This document shows positions 1 through 11,850 of a DNA stretch of 64,000 bases, one piece after another (within the stretch, counting starts at the first letter, position 1; every line of letters starts with the position of its first letter). Made by a program: the position numbers and the translations under genes. The stretch is from Candidatus Limnocylindrales bacterium. Lineage in GTDB: Bacteria > Desulfobacterota > Binatia > UBA1149 > CAITLU01. The DNA is taken from the NCBI GenBank assembly GCA_035626395.1, contig DASPNR010000007.1, positions 62,001-126,000 on the forward strand, read 5' to 3'. The notes under the pieces are model-generated. The model was not told the origin of the DNA. It searched no databases and was given only the letters and a program-made list of their open reading frames with translations.

Positions 1-748
1 CCGATGGAACAGCGGCAGTCTCGAAGAATACCGCCCACGCATCCGCGACGAAGCCTTCGGCGAGGAGGCGTTGCGCGTACGCCTTGCGCTGGTCCGCACC
101 CTGGTCCGGAGCGTGGTGACGGTAACGCTCCCATACGACCTTCGCCTCCTCGACGGGTCGATTCATTCTGACAAAGGCGAAGTACGTACTCAGGGCCGAA
201 GACTCGACGACGTGATCCAGCATGAAGCTCACGTCATAGATGCGATGCAGCATCGCGTAGAAATCGTGCAGGTCGTCGCTCATCCCGCGTTGAACGGCGC
301 TGAATTCCCGGCCGGCGTCGGCGTGGCGGTCAAGTCGCGCGTACAGCGTTCCGGCACGCATCCGGATCGTCGTCTCGGAGCGGCCGAACCGGATTGCCTG
401 CTCGATAGCCTCCGACGGATCCTGGCGGAGCGCCGCCTGTGCCTCTGCAAGGCCGATCCAGCACCGGCTGCACGCAGGGTACCTGGCGATGGCGGCGCGG
501 TACTCGGTGATGGCCTCCGCGTGGCGACCGAGTCCCGACGCAACATCCGCCAGCTTCAATCGGTACCACCAATGCTCCGGCACGATCGCCGCCGCGCGCG
601 ACATTCCCTCAATGCGCTCGACTCCGGGGCGCGCGGACAGATAGGCCGCTGTCAGGCCGCGGCTGCCGTAGAGCATGCACAGAACTGCCGCCAGCACGAC
701 GGCGGAGCGTAGCGACCACTGGCCAGCGGCAGGGGTGGTCACGGACAC
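1..748 (-). CDS. membrane-anchored TPR-like protein, 3' end cut by window edge
   Basis: This is an open minus-strand frame of about 249 codons with no stop before base 1, so the gene continues outside the window. I place the start at GTG 748; a second GTG lies in frame at 742. The first ATG (676) would remove the hydrophobic segment at about residues 13-33, which looks like a single membrane anchor. After it come helical repeats of tetratricopeptide type, for example the LGRHAEAITEYRAAIARYP stretch. The start lies about 10 bases after the stop of the upstream tyrosine kinase gene, so both are probably one transcript. Small TPR proteins with one anchor are common in exopolysaccharide loci, which fits here, but the precise role is unknown. 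The plus-strand frame over the same bases is its shadow. Confidence 0.7.
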   Translation of the reverse strand, partial: MSVTTPAAGQWSLRSAVVLAAVLCMLYGSRGLTAAYLSARPGVERIEGMSRAAAIVPEHWWYRLKLADVASGLGRHAEAITEYRAAIARYPACSRCWIGLAEAQAALRQDPSEAIEQAIRFGRSETTIRMRAGTLYARLDRHADAGREFSAVQRGMSDDLHDFYAMLHRIYDVSFMLDHVVESSALSTYFAFVRMNRPVEEAKVVWERYRHHAPDQGADQRKAYAQRLLAEGFVADAWAVFFETAAVPS

Positions 749-758
749 GACCGGGGTT

Positions 759-3134
759 TCAGGCGGACGTACCGCTGCCCAAGCGTCCTACCTTGGCCTG
801 ATCCGCGCTGCTGTAAGGCACGCCGTAGTGGCTGCCGTACCCGTAGCCGTAGTAGCCACCGTAGTACGAGTAGCTCGAGCCGCGCGTCGAGACCTTGTTC
901 AGGACCACGCCCAGCACCTTGGACTGCATGCGCAAGAGATATTCCGATGCATGCTTGAGCACGTGACGCGGAGTCGAGCCGGCTTGTGCCACCAGCAGAC
1001 ATGCGCCGCCTGCGCGATTCGCGAGCGTCGGTACGTCAGCGAAGCCGAGGGTCGGCGGCGCATCCAACAGGATGAGGTCGTAACGAGCCTCGAGCTCGTC
1101 CAGTAGCTCGGCGAGCAGGGGCGAGCCGAGAAGATCGACCGGATTGGGCGCGGGAGGCCCGCCCGTGATCACGTGCAAGCCTGGGTGACCGCTCTCGCGG
1201 ATGATGTCTGCGAGCTGCGCGTTTCCCGTAAGGTAGCTGCTCGTCCCGGCGGCGTTGTCGAGGCCGAGCGCGTTATGGACGCGCGGCTTGCGCAAGTCGC
1301 AGTCCATCAACATGACGCGCTTGCCCATCTGGGCGAAAGCCAGCGCGAGATTGGTGGTAAGGCACGTTTTGCCTTCGCCTGGAGCCGAGCTCGTGACGAG
1401 GAGGCGCGTCGGCAGGCCGCCCGAAGCTGCGAGCATCAACGACGCTCTCAACGTACGCACAGCCTCGGCACCGGCCGATGTCGGCAGTACCGCAACCTGC
1501 CGATCCGGCGAATAGGTCGTCATAGCGGCCGTGTCTTCCGGGGCGGCAAAAACGGGAACGGCGGCCAGCGTGGCGAGCCTCGCGGCCCGTTCCACGTCCT
1601 CGGGACTCTTGACCGTATCGTCGAGGTACTCCTGCGACACCGCCACTCCGACTCCACCGAACAAGCCGACCACGAGCGCGAGCGCGAGATTGAGCGCGAG
1701 CAACGGACGGTGGTGCTTGAGCGGCACTTCCGCCTGGTCGAGCACCGTGATGTTGGAGGCGCGCATCGCTCCGGCGACCTCGATTTCCTTGTAGCGCGAC
1801 AGCAGGTTCTCGTAGAGCTGCCGGTTGGTGTCGATGTCGCGCTTCATGATGTTGAACATGACCGACTTGGCCTCGAAGTCCGCGACTGCCGCCTGGTGCT
1901 CATCCAGGGTCTTGCGCAGATCCTTCTCGCGCTGTACCGCCGTCTGGTAGGCGCTGGCCACGCTGTTGACCAGTCCCTGCTCGGTCTCCTTGAGCTGCTT
2001 CTGCAGTGAGGCCACCTTCGCGGCCATGCTGCGGACGTCTGGAAACTCGTTGGAGAAAGTCTGGCGGAGCAGCGCGAGCTCGGCCTCGGCCTCGGACAAC
2101 TGATCCTTGAGTGTCTTGAGCAGGGGGTTGTCGATGATTCCCGGCATGCTCGCGCGCATCGGCCCCTGGACCTGCAGGTGCTCCGCCTCCAGCCGGATTC
2201 GCTCCGCTTCGGCCTCGGTCACGCGCTTGCTCAGATCGTCCAGGCGATCACGCAGGACCTTATCCTCCTCTTCGATCGCGTAGATGTCCTTGCCCTTGGC
2301 AAACGCCTGCAGTGCCACCTCGGATTCCTCCAGGCGGCTCTTGGTGACGGTGAGTTGCTGCTCGATGAAGTCCTTCGCCGTGGCAGCCGAGCCGATGCTC
2401 TGGTCCATCGTCAGCTCGACGTACTGCTTGGCCATCGTCGATACGATCCGCTGCGCCAGCTTCGGGTCCTCCGCGATGTACGCGACCTCGACGAGGTAGG
2501 ATTCCTCCTTCGGTGAAACGATGACGTTGCTGAGCAGAAGGTCGACGAGCATCTTGTGTTCGCGCTCTGCCGCAGTCTTCTCGTCCACCTGTTCGTCGGC
2601 GCTATCGTCCGGCAGCAGCGCGACGAGCCACTCCTTGAAGGAGCCCAGGGCGCCTTTTTCCTTCAGCTGAGGATTGAAGAGCGGCTCTTCCGCAAGGCGC
2701 AGCGCGTCGACCGTCCTGCTGGCAAGTGCGCGGCTGGAGAGCACCGAATACTGGGTCTGAAAAAAATCCTTGTAGGCTTGAACCTGGTTGATGCTCTGCT
2801 GGATGCTGGAGGCGAAGTCGACGATGTTCGGCCCGTTGGGCTGAATCTGCAGCACGGTCCGGGAGCGGTATGTCGGCGTGGCTGCGAGCGAGTAGATCAA
2901 CGCCGTGACCAGGCATACGGTGGTTGCGGCGGCGATTGTCCATTTGCGACGCAGCAGGAAGTCGAGGTAATGGCGGTACGAGACCTCCTCCTCGACGACC
3001 ATGTAGCTTTCGCCATAGCGGAAGGCATCTGGGGGGCCGGCTTGGTAGCCCCGCCAGGGGCCCGGAGGATCAGCGCCTGGGTTGACGGGCGGATCGTTCC
3101 GCGGCGTCAGGCTCCTTCCGTCGTTCCTGTCCAT
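759..3134 (-). CDS. Wzc/GumC-type polysaccharide co-polymerase and tyrosine autokinase
   Basis: This 791-residue inner-membrane protein should control chain length and export of a capsule or exopolysaccharide. A Wzz domain follows a first membrane segment at about residues 64-84. A long periplasmic coiled-coil region and a GNVR-type segment lead to a second membrane segment near residues 478-500. The cytoplasmic BY-kinase domain has Walker A (SSAPGEGKT, about 581), Walker A' (MLMDCDLRKP, about 606) and Walker B (LILLDAPPT, about 687). The C-terminus carries a cluster of nine tyrosines (about 752-775), the usual autophosphorylation tail. Kinase and co-polymerase are fused in one chain, as in proteobacteria. 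It lies 43 bases downstream of the Wza-type exporter gene. Confidence 0.93.
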   Translation of the reverse strand: MDRNDGRSLTPRNDPPVNPGADPPGPWRGYQAGPPDAFRYGESYMVVEEEVSYRHYLDFLLRRKWTIAAATTVCLVTALIYSLAATPTYRSRTVLQIQPNGPNIVDFASSIQQSINQVQAYKDFFQTQYSVLSSRALASRTVDALRLAEEPLFNPQLKEKGALGSFKEWLVALLPDDSADEQVDEKTAAEREHKMLVDLLLSNVIVSPKEESYLVEVAYIAEDPKLAQRIVSTMAKQYVELTMDQSIGSAATAKDFIEQQLTVTKSRLEESEVALQAFAKGKDIYAIEEEDKVLRDRLDDLSKRVTEAEAERIRLEAEHLQVQGPMRASMPGIIDNPLLKTLKDQLSEAEAELALLRQTFSNEFPDVRSMAAKVASLQKQLKETEQGLVNSVASAYQTAVQREKDLRKTLDEHQAAVADFEAKSVMFNIMKRDIDTNRQLYENLLSRYKEIEVAGAMRASNITVLDQAEVPLKHHRPLLALNLALALVVGLFGGVGVAVSQEYLDDTVKSPEDVERAARLATLAAVPVFAAPEDTAAMTTYSPDRQVAVLPTSAGAEAVRTLRASLMLAASGGLPTRLLVTSSAPGEGKTCLTTNLALAFAQMGKRVMLMDCDLRKPRVHNALGLDNAAGTSSYLTGNAQLADIIRESGHPGLHVITGGPPAPNPVDLLGSPLLAELLDELEARYDLILLDAPPTLGFADVPTLANRAGGACLLVAQAGSTPRHVLKHASEYLLRMQSKVLGVVLNKVSTRGSSYSYYGGYYGYGYGSHYGVPYSSADQAKVGRLGSGTSA

Positions 3135-3177
3135 CGTCGTCAGCTCTCCATGTCCGGCGCGCGAGCCGTCCGCGAAA

Positions 3178-4194
3178 TCAGAAGGTAGCGGCGCTCACGC
3201 CTACCCGGAAAAGTCCCATGAACTTGTCGACTACCAGCTTCGCGCCCGACATAGGAACCACGATCACATCGTCTGCGGTAACGACCATGTCGGGGGCCCG
3301 GCCGGCTTGGATCGCTGCGATATCGATCGCAATGGCCTCGCGCTCGCCATCGGGTCGTTTGCGATAAACCGTGGTTCCCGACGCCCGTGACAGGTCGAAG
3401 TCGACGCCACCGGCCACCACGAGCGCCTGTGTGACCGTCGTCTCCGTCAGGAGCGGGTAGGCGCCGGGTTTGTTGACCATGCCCTCGACGTAGAAGATGC
3501 CGGCCTTCGGCACGTTGATCACGTCACCGGGAACGAGTGACGGGTTCAGGCGCGCATCGCCGGTCTGTGCGAGTTGATCCAGATCGATCAGCACCGATTG
3601 CGCATCCTGGTTGCCGACGCGGGTCAGCCGCACCGAGCGACCGGCGTCCGGGTCTAAGCCGCCCGCCATTGCCAGTGCCTCGAGCAGAGTTTTTCTGCCG
3701 CGCAGTTCGAGCACTCCCGGCGTCTTGACGTTGCCGACGACGGAGACGCGAAAGCTGCGGTACTCCTGGATGTGGACCGTGATCTGCGGCTCGTGGATGA
3801 ATCGCTTGTACTGGACCCGGAGCGCCTCCTCGAGCTCGATCGGATCGTAGCCCGCGGCCTGCGCTTTCCCGATGTAGGGCAACGTAATGAAGCCCGAATT
3901 GGATACGCGGGCCGTCACGACGCGAGGATCGCCTGCGGTGTCCTCGATATCGTAGAAGGTGACCTCGATCAGATCCTCCGGACCGATCTTGTACTCGCCC
4001 GAAACGTGAGCAGCCTGCGCCGCGAGGAGCTGAAGCGAATCGTTGAAATTGTCGATCTCGGTCTGCTTGACTGCCTCGTTCGACCGAGCCAGTGCCGTTC
4101 GTGGGTTTTGAGGTGCGCACCCGCCGCAGATGGCTGCAAGCAGCGCGATGGCGAGCGTGGATGCGAGTGGCCAGCGAGGCGTGGATCGAGGCAT
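3178..4194 (-). CDS. Wza/GumB-type polysaccharide export outer-membrane protein
   Basis: This 338-residue protein should form the outer-membrane exit channel for the polysaccharide handled by the neighbouring kinase/co-polymerase. I start at ATG 4194, which has GGAGG 12 bases upstream and begins directly with a signal peptide. A longer frame from 4257 would run through the terminator hairpin of the upstream gene. The signal region ends ALLAAICGGC, so it may be a lipoprotein, although the lipobox is not canonical. A polysaccharide-export domain (SGEYKIGPEDLIEVTFYD) is followed by two SLBB-like segments (about 150-300). Because a terminator sits just upstream, its promoter must lie within about 45 bases or transcription reads through. 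Confidence 0.92.
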   Translation of the reverse strand: MPRSTPRWPLASTLAIALLAAICGGCAPQNPRTALARSNEAVKQTEIDNFNDSLQLLAAQAAHVSGEYKIGPEDLIEVTFYDIEDTAGDPRVVTARVSNSGFITLPYIGKAQAAGYDPIELEEALRVQYKRFIHEPQITVHIQEYRSFRVSVVGNVKTPGVLELRGRKTLLEALAMAGGLDPDAGRSVRLTRVGNQDAQSVLIDLDQLAQTGDARLNPSLVPGDVINVPKAGIFYVEGMVNKPGAYPLLTETTVTQALVVAGGVDFDLSRASGTTVYRKRPDGEREAIAIDIAAIQAGRAPDMVVTADDVIVVPMSGAKLVVDKFMGLFRVGVSAATF

Positions 4195-4237
4195 CGATAT
4201 CAAACGACCTCCGGAACTAAGCCCACGGGAGTGCCAC

Positions 4238-4280
4238 AAAAAAAAGCGCGCCGCCACCGTTCGTACAGTGGCGGCGCGCT
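4238..4280 (-). terminator. intrinsic terminator of the FecR-domain gene
   Basis: A perfect 13-bp inverted repeat (4245-4257 with 4268-4280, 10-nt loop) is followed on the minus strand by eight T residues. It lies 25 bases past the stop of the FecR-domain gene and upstream of the Wza-type gene. It should separate or attenuate transcription between them. Confidence 0.93.
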
Positions 4281-4304
4281 GTGTCTGAATCAGCTTGCGC
4301 TTAC

Positions 4305-5075
4305 TCAGTCGTTATCGCAGGGCGGGCTCGCGCAGTTGTCGTCGTCGTCGTCGTCGTCATCCAGCGTAGTCGCCAGCACCACCGCGGCCACGGCCGCCAG
4401 GGCCACGCCGCCGATGATCCAGACAGCGACCATGCCCTTCTTCTCTTCCTCGACGACGGGCTCGGCCGCCGGAGGGGGAGGAGGAGCCGGAAGCTCCTCG
4501 GGGCGCTCGGGCTCGCCGTAGGCGCCGGCGACCTTGACCGGCTCGTCGAGCCACACGCGCTCACCGGCCTTGACCTGAATCTGCTTGCCGCTGGCCATCG
4601 CGACCTGGAAGGTGCCGCTTTCGACAGTCAGCGTGGGGCGGCCCTGGATCGTGTCGACATAGCCGTCGGCGGCGCCGGTGGCCTTCACCTGCGCGTTGCC
4701 GGCCGCCACCTGCAGCGGCGAGGCCTCATTGACGTGGAAGGCGACCTTGCCCTTCTCGACGCCGACCACGGCGGCATCGGCGGTGCCCGTCGTGCGCACC
4801 TCGGCGCCCGAGTACATGCCGATGGTGCCCTGCGAGCCGAGGTCGGCGAGCACGTAACCCTGATCACCCGTTTTGATGCGATCACCCGCGAGAAGCGGAC
4901 GGGTGGAAGAAACCTTGGACCATTCCTGCGAATCGGCCGCCACCCAGGCCGGGCCGGCCACCTTGACGGTTCCATACACGGACGCGCTCGCGCCCGCCGT
5001 CGGAACCTGCGCAGCCACCAGACTTGCCGAGAGAACGGAAGCCAGCGTGCGTTTCCAGAGAGCGTTCTTCTCCAT
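4305..5075 (-). CDS. FecR-domain protein with C-terminal membrane segment and poly-Asp tail
   Basis: I take ATG 5075 as the start, because AAGGAG lies 9 bases upstream; the frame is open to 5183 and ATG 5093 is an alternative. The product is 256 residues. A signal peptide ends near GASA. A FecR-type beta domain (about 30-170) contains the typical GDRIKTGDQGYVLADLGSQG stretch. A Pro/Glu-rich linker (PAPPPPPAAEP...EEEKK) leads to one membrane helix (WIIGGVALAAVAAVVLATTL). The tail is eight Asp followed by NCASPPCDND. The tail is acidic, so this is not a PEP-CTERM or other basic-ended sorting signal. Its place ahead of the export genes suggests envelope sensing or assembly in the polysaccharide locus. 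The exact function is unknown. Confidence 0.85.
   Translation of the reverse strand: MEKNALWKRTLASVLSASLVAAQVPTAGASASVYGTVKVAGPAWVAADSQEWSKVSSTRPLLAGDRIKTGDQGYVLADLGSQGTIGMYSGAEVRTTGTADAAVVGVEKGKVAFHVNEASPLQVAAGNAQVKATGAADGYVDTIQGRPTLTVESGTFQVAMASGKQIQVKAGERVWLDEPVKVAGAYGEPERPEELPAPPPPPAAEPVVEEEKKGMVAVWIIGGVALAAVAAVVLATTLDDDDDDDDNCASPPCDND
4338..4358. repeat. (GTC)7 triplet microsatellite inside a coding region
   Basis: Seven perfect GTC units, followed by ATC, encode the eight-aspartate run of the FecR-domain protein on the minus strand. The repeat is in frame, so replication slippage would change tail length without breaking the frame. Confidence 0.9.
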
Positions 5076-5181
5076 CAACCTGTACTCCTTCATGAATCCG
5101 CCAAGCGCCACGAGAGGCTGCCTAGGACAATGGCGGCAGGCTAGGTCCCGTTCCCGCCCCCTCATTCGAACGATCAGGCGC

Positions 5182-5211
5182 AATCTAGCCCTGCATGGAA
5201 GACGGTGTCAA
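5182..5211 (-). promoter_or_regulatory. putative housekeeping promoter of the FecR-domain gene
   Basis: On the minus strand, a perfect TTGACA (5206-5211) is followed after 18 bases by TAGATT (5182-5187). The predicted start near 5175 gives a leader of about 100 bases to ATG 5075. Confidence 0.55.
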
Positions 5212-5271
5212 GGCGACCGCCCATATGGGAGGCGACGCAAAGCGCCTGATTTTTCCTGCCCAATGGCCGCT

Positions 5272-5301
5272 TTGACATGCCGGCGAGGCGGTCGCTATAG
5301 G
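5272..5301 (+). promoter_or_regulatory. putative housekeeping promoter of the kdsB-led operon
   Basis: A perfect TTGACA (5272-5277) is followed after 18 bases by TATAGG (5296-5301). The implied transcription start near 5308 lies after the GTG at 5303, which supports ATG 5339 as the kdsB start. Confidence 0.6.
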
Positions 5302-5338
5302 CGTGTGCGTTCCCTCGGCCCACGCCGAGCACCCGTCC

Positions 5339-6103
5339 ATGCTTTCATCGACCAACGACGTCGCGGTCGTCGTCATCCCAGCCCGGTACGGGTCGACGAG
5401 ACTGCCGGGCAAGCCATTGGCCGATCTGGCCGGCCGCCCGCTGATCGAGCACGTCTGGGCGCGCGCTCGCATGGCCGCTCTGCCGCAGCGCGTCCTCATT
5501 GCCACCGACGACGCCCGCATCGCCCAGGCCATGCCCGAGGCCGCCGAGGTCGTCATGACCGCCGCGCACCATCGCAGCGGCAGCGATCGCGTGGCGGAGG
5601 TCGCCGCCACCCTCGACTGCGGGATCATCGTCAACGTCCAGGGAGATCTGCCCATGCTCGATCCGGCCCTGGTCGACGAGCTCATCGACTGCCTGCGCGC
5701 CGATCCCGAGCTCGGCCTGGCAACGGTGGCGGTGCCCATCGAGAGCGAGGAGGAATTCCGCAATCCCTCGGTGGTCAAGGTCGTCTGTGACGCGCGCGGG
5801 CGCGCGCTCTACTTCTCGCGCGCGCCAATCCCGCACCACCGCGACGATCCAGGCAGTTTTCGCGGCGCCTACCGCCACGTCGGCATCTACGCGTACCGCC
5901 GCGGCACCCTGCTCGGGTTCGCCGAGCTGGCGCCGACGCCGGCCGAGCAGGCCGAGAACCTGGAGCAACTGCGGGCGCTGGAGAACGGAATCGTCATCGG
6001 CGTGGTACGACGCGCCGCCGGCGTGCCGATCGAAGTGGACACACCCGAGGATCTGGCGACGGCGCGGCGCATGCTCGCGGCCACGGAGCCGAAAGGTGTA
6101 TGA
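5339..6103 (+). CDS. kdsB: 3-deoxy-manno-octulosonate cytidylyltransferase
   Basis: KdsB activates Kdo with CTP to CMP-Kdo in the cytoplasm, before transfer to lipid A. The 254-residue product begins with the nucleotide-binding VVIPARYGSTRLPGKPL and keeps the family layout (NVQGDLPML, YFSRAPIPHHR, HVGIYAYRR). I chose ATG 5339 over GTG 5303 because the predicted transcription start lies between them and the family begins just before VVIPAR. No clear Shine-Dalgarno sequence is visible. It is the first gene of a long plus-strand run for Kdo synthesis and LPS transport. The CTP it consumes is made by the next gene, pyrG. Confidence 0.95.
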   Translation: MLSSTNDVAVVVIPARYGSTRLPGKPLADLAGRPLIEHVWARARMAALPQRVLIATDDARIAQAMPEAAEVVMTAAHHRSGSDRVAEVAATLDCGIIVNVQGDLPMLDPALVDELIDCLRADPELGLATVAVPIESEEEFRNPSVVKVVCDARGRALYFSRAPIPHHRDDPGSFRGAYRHVGIYAYRRGTLLGFAELAPTPAEQAENLEQLRALENGIVIGVVRRAAGVPIEVDTPEDLATARRMLAATEPKGV

Positions 6104-8701
<2,598 letters not shown>

Positions 8702-8705
<4 letters not shown>

Positions 8706-9682
8706 ATAGGCGCAGCGATCCACAAACCGCGCTGGCCACGGCGCGCCGCGTTCTGTCGATCGAATGCCAGGCCCTGCAGGAGATGGGCGAGCGGCTGACC
8801 GAGGACTTCGCCCGCGCCGTCGATCTGATTCTCGCCTGCAACGGCCGCGTCGTGGTCACGGGCATGGGCAAGTCCGGCCAGATCTGCCGCAAGATCGCCG
8901 CAACGATGTCGTCGACCGGGACCTCCGCGTTCTTCCTGCACGCCGGCGAAGGCGTGCACGGAGACCTCGGCATGTTCGCTCGCGGCGACGTCTGCATCGC
9001 GATCTCCAACAGCGGCACGACGCAGGAGGTGCTCGCACTGCTGCCGGCGATCAAGCGCCTTGCGCTGCCGCTGATCGCGATCACCGGCGGCACCAGGTCG
9101 CCGCTGGCGCAGGCGGCCGACGTCGTCCTCGACGTCAGCGTGCGCATCGAAGCCTGCCCGATGAATCTGGCGCCGACGGCGAGCACCACCGCCACGCTGG
9201 CGATGGGGGATGCGCTGGCGGTGGCGGTGCTGGAAGCCAAGGGCTTCACCGAAAGCGATTTCGCGATGCTCCATCCGGGCGGCGCGCTCGGCCGCAAGCT
9301 CCTGCGCGTCGAAGAGGTCATGCACGCCGCCGACGCGATCGCGCTGGTGTCCGAGAGCATGCCGCTCCTGGAGACGCTGCGGCTGATCACCGAAGGCAAG
9401 CTGGGAACGGCCGGCGTGGTCGACGGACACGGCGCGCTGCTCGGCGTGATCACCGACGGCGACGTCCGCCGCGCCTTGCTGCGCCACGGCAACCTCGCCG
9501 ACAAGACCGCCTGCGACGTCATGACGCGCAATCCCAAGACGGTGAAGGCCGCCGCGCTGGCCGAGGAAGCGCTGGCGACGATGGAGCGGCACTCGATCAC
9601 CTCGCTCTTCATCCTCGACGGCGCGCGGCGTCCGGTCGGGCTGGTGCACCTGCACGACCTGCTCAAGGCCGGCGTGGCCTGA
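8702..9682 (+). CDS. kdsD: D-arabinose-5-phosphate isomerase (KpsF/GutQ family)
   Basis: KdsD converts ribulose-5-phosphate to arabinose-5-phosphate, the substrate of KdsA. The 326-residue product has a SIS sugar-isomerase domain (about 40-175; [29 protein letters not shown]) and two C-terminal CBS domains (about 205-325) ending in [12 protein letters not shown]. Length and layout match the family. Kdo-8-P phosphatase (kdsC) often follows this gene but is absent here; lptC comes next. Confidence 0.95.
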
Positions 9683-9690
9683 GTGATCGC

Positions 9691-10278
9691 ATGAACCGTC
9701 GACTGTGGCGCTTCGTCCTGGCGGGGCTGCTCGTGGCGGGGCTCGTCGCCGTCGGACTATCGATGGGACGGCCCGGGCGCCTGGAGTCCGTGCTCGATGC
9801 GAGCCGTTTCACCGCCGAGGCGCTGCCGCAGCTGCTGCAGCGCATCCGCAACTTCCATCGCGTCATCACGCGCGAGGGGCGCAAGGTCCTGGAGGTCTCG
9901 GCGAGCGAAGCCAGCTACTACAAGAACGACAAGGCCATCGAGATCATCGAGCCCAAGGTCGTCTTCTACGAAGGCGGCGAGCGCGCCGGCGAGGTGGCGG
10001 CCGACAAGGGCCGTCTGTACCTGGACGGCACCGACGTCCAGGCGGTCGAGGTCATGGGCAAGGTGCGCTTCGAGCTGGGACGGCTGCGGCTGGAGGCCGA
10101 GAACCTTTCCTACGAGCGCGCGACCAATCGCATCCTGGTGCGCGGGCGCGCCGATCTCGAAGCGGCGGAGATGAGCCTGTCGGGTACAGACCTCACGATA
10201 GACATGGTAGAACGCCACGTCGTCATGAACGGAGACGTCAGCATGACCCTGCGCCCCCGCGACGGAGGCCAGGGGTGA
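9691..10278 (+). CDS. lptC: LPS export protein LptC
   Basis: This is a 195-residue bitopic inner-membrane protein with one N-terminal helix ([21 protein letters not shown]) and a periplasmic beta-jellyroll of the LptC/OstA type. It would receive LPS from the ATPase complex and pass it to LptA. I start at ATG 9691, eight bases after kdsD, because the helix follows directly; the frame is open further upstream but that part is a shadow of kdsD. Its stop overlaps the GTG start of the LptA-like gene. Assignment rests on context plus fold pattern, since LptC sequences diverge strongly. Confidence 0.85.
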   Translation: MNRRLWRFVLAGLLVAGLVAVGLSMGRPGRLESVLDASRFTAEALPQLLQRIRNFHRVITREGRKVLEVSASEASYYKNDKAIEIIEPKVVFYEGGERAGEVAADKGRLYLDGTDVQAVEVMGKVRFELGRLRLEAENLSYERATNRILVRGRADLEAAEMSLSGTDLTIDMVERHVVMNGDVSMTLRPRDGGQG

Positions 10279-10976
10279 GAAGGGTGCGCGACTTCGGCGC
10301 GAGCGCCCGCCGCGGCTCGCGCTCGTTGCGCGGGCGGCGGCTGCGCGGTTTCATGGTGCTTCTATCCGCTGCCGCTCTCGCAACCGTCACGGCGGGCGCG
10401 CGCGCGGAGAACGCGGTCAAGAACACGGACGAGGCGCTGTCGTCGATGGCGGGCGTGGCGCGCAACCTCAAGCTCGCCGACGTGCCCTCGCCCATCGACG
10501 TGACCGCCGACCGGCTCGAGTTCGATTACAACAAGGGGCTGCTGCTCTACTCCGGCAACGTCGAGGTCAAGCATGCGGGCGTCGTCATCAAGGCGCGCGA
10601 CATCAGCGTCGCCTTCGAGCCGGAGGGCGAGCGCAGCCTGAAGAAGATCACCGCGCGCGGCAACGTCGAGGTGCTGCGCGAGGACGAGACCGCGCGCGGC
10701 GAGCTGGCCGAGTACGATCCGGCTGCCGGCACCATCGTCCTGTCGCAGAACGCGCGGCTCGGCAGCGGCAACAACGTGCTGTCGGGCGAGCGCGTGGTCG
10801 TCTACCTGAAGGAAGGTCGCGCCACGGTGCAGGGCGGCCCCGCCACCACGCCGGCCGGCAAGACGGCCGAGGGCGCCGCGCCTCCCGGCCGCGTACGAGT
10901 CGTGATCATGCCCGACGGCGGCGGCAAGAAGGGCGGCAAGGGCGAGGATTCCGCGCCCGCCGGGAAGAACCCGTGA
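10275..10976 (+). CDS. lptA: LPS transport periplasmic protein LptA (OstA-like)
   Basis: LptA bridges the periplasm for LPS. The 233-residue product has an Arg-rich N-region, a hydrophobic signal ([19 protein letters not shown]) and an OstA-like beta repeat domain (about 65-185: [26 protein letters not shown]). It ends in a Gly/Lys-rich tail. GTG 10275 is supported by GGAGG about 6 bases upstream and by the GTGA overlap with lptC; ATG 10353 would also give a signal peptide. Its last bases overlap the lptB GTG start. Confidence 0.87.
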   Translation: MRRVRDFGASARRGSRSLRGRRLRGFMVLLSAAALATVTAGARAENAVKNTDEALSSMAGVARNLKLADVPSPIDVTADRLEFDYNKGLLLYSGNVEVKHAGVVIKARDISVAFEPEGERSLKKITARGNVEVLREDETARGELAEYDPAAGTIVLSQNARLGSGNNVLSGERVVVYLKEGRATVQGGPATTPAGKTAEGAAPPGRVRVVIMPDGGGKKGGKGEDSAPAGKNP

Positions 10977-11737
10977 CCACCGCCGAAGCCGTCCATCCCG
11001 AGCACGCCGGCCAGGGCCAGGTCCTGCGCGCCGACGGCCTGCTCAAGCGCTACGGCGGCCGGGTGGTGGTCGATCATCTCTCGCTGCAGGTACGCCAGGG
11101 CGAGGTCGTGGGGCTCCTGGGGCCCAATGGCGCGGGCAAGACGACGACGTTCCACATGATGGTCGGCTTCGAGCGGCCCGAGGGCGGCTCGATCGTGCTC
11201 GGCGACCACGAGCTCTCCAGCATGCCGATGTACGAGCGTGCGCGTGCCGGCATCGGCTACCTGCCGCAGGAGCCCTCGGTGTTCCGGCGCCTGAGCGTCG
11301 AGGACAATCTCCTGGCAATCCTGGAGACCCTGGATCTGGACGAAGCGCAGCGCCGCGAGCGCCTCGAGGCGCTACTGGAGGAGCTCGGCGTCACGCACGT
11401 CCGCAAGACGATGGGCGCCGCCCTGTCCGGGGGCGAGCGACGCCGCGTCGAGATCGCTCGCGCTCTGGTGATCTCGCCGAAGTTCATGCTTCTGGACGAG
11501 CCGTTCGCCGGCGTCGATCCAATCGCCGTCCTCGACATCCAGACGATCATTGCGCAGCTCAAGAAGCGCGGGATCGGTGTGCTGATCACCGACCACAACG
11601 TCAGCGAGACGCTGCGGATCTGCGATCGCGCCTATATTCTCAACGAGGGCAAGGTGTTGGAGGAAGGTACGCCCGAGTACATCGCGTCGAGCCGCCGCGC
11701 TCGCGAGATTTATCTCGGAGAACGGTTCCGCCTCTAG
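10973..11737 (+). CDS. lptB: LPS export ABC transporter ATPase LptB
   Basis: LptB powers LPS extraction from the inner membrane, working with LptF/LptG, which are not in this window. The 254-residue ATPase has Walker A (GPNGAGKTT), the signature [15 protein letters not shown] and Walker B ([13 protein letters not shown]). It also has the LptB-typical [10 protein letters not shown] and DHNVSETL stretches. GTG 10973 overlaps the lptA stop. It ends just before the rpoN gene, a pairing widespread in proteobacteria. Confidence 0.96.
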   Translation: MTTAEAVHPEHAGQGQVLRADGLLKRYGGRVVVDHLSLQVRQGEVVGLLGPNGAGKTTTFHMMVGFERPEGGSIVLGDHELSSMPMYERARAGIGYLPQEPSVFRRLSVEDNLLAILETLDLDEAQRRERLEALLEELGVTHVRKTMGAALSGGERRRVEIARALVISPKFMLLDEPFAGVDPIAVLDIQTIIAQLKKRGIGVLITDHNVSETLRICDRAYILNEGKVLEEGTPEYIASSRRAREIYLGERFRL

Positions 11738-11758
11738 CAGGAACCGTGCTAGGAACCG
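11722..11758. other. inverted repeat spanning the lptB stop
   Basis: ACGGTTCC (11722-11729) pairs with GGAACCGT (11740-11747) across a 10-base loop. A third copy, GGAACCG, follows at 11752-11758. There is no T run, so it is not a standard terminator. It could be an RNA structure or a binding site between lptB and rpoN; I see no further evidence. Confidence 0.3.
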
Positions 11759-11850
11759 CGTAGCGGGATGAAGCTCGACACGTACGGCCGTGGTGGCCGT
11801 CGCAATCCAAGGTCGGGCAATCCCGGGACAGGATCCCAGACGTAGACGAC

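Noticed and set aside
71..712. 213-codon plus-strand frame at the left edge
   Set aside because: It is Arg/His-rich and patternless, and is the shadow of an open minus-strand frame with a membrane helix and TPR-like repeats.
4221..4236. sigma-54 promoter for the Wza-type gene (TGGCAC-N5-TGGG on the minus strand)
   Set aside because: The -12 GC dinucleotide is not at the strict spacing, so it fails the sigma-54 consensus despite a good -24 element.
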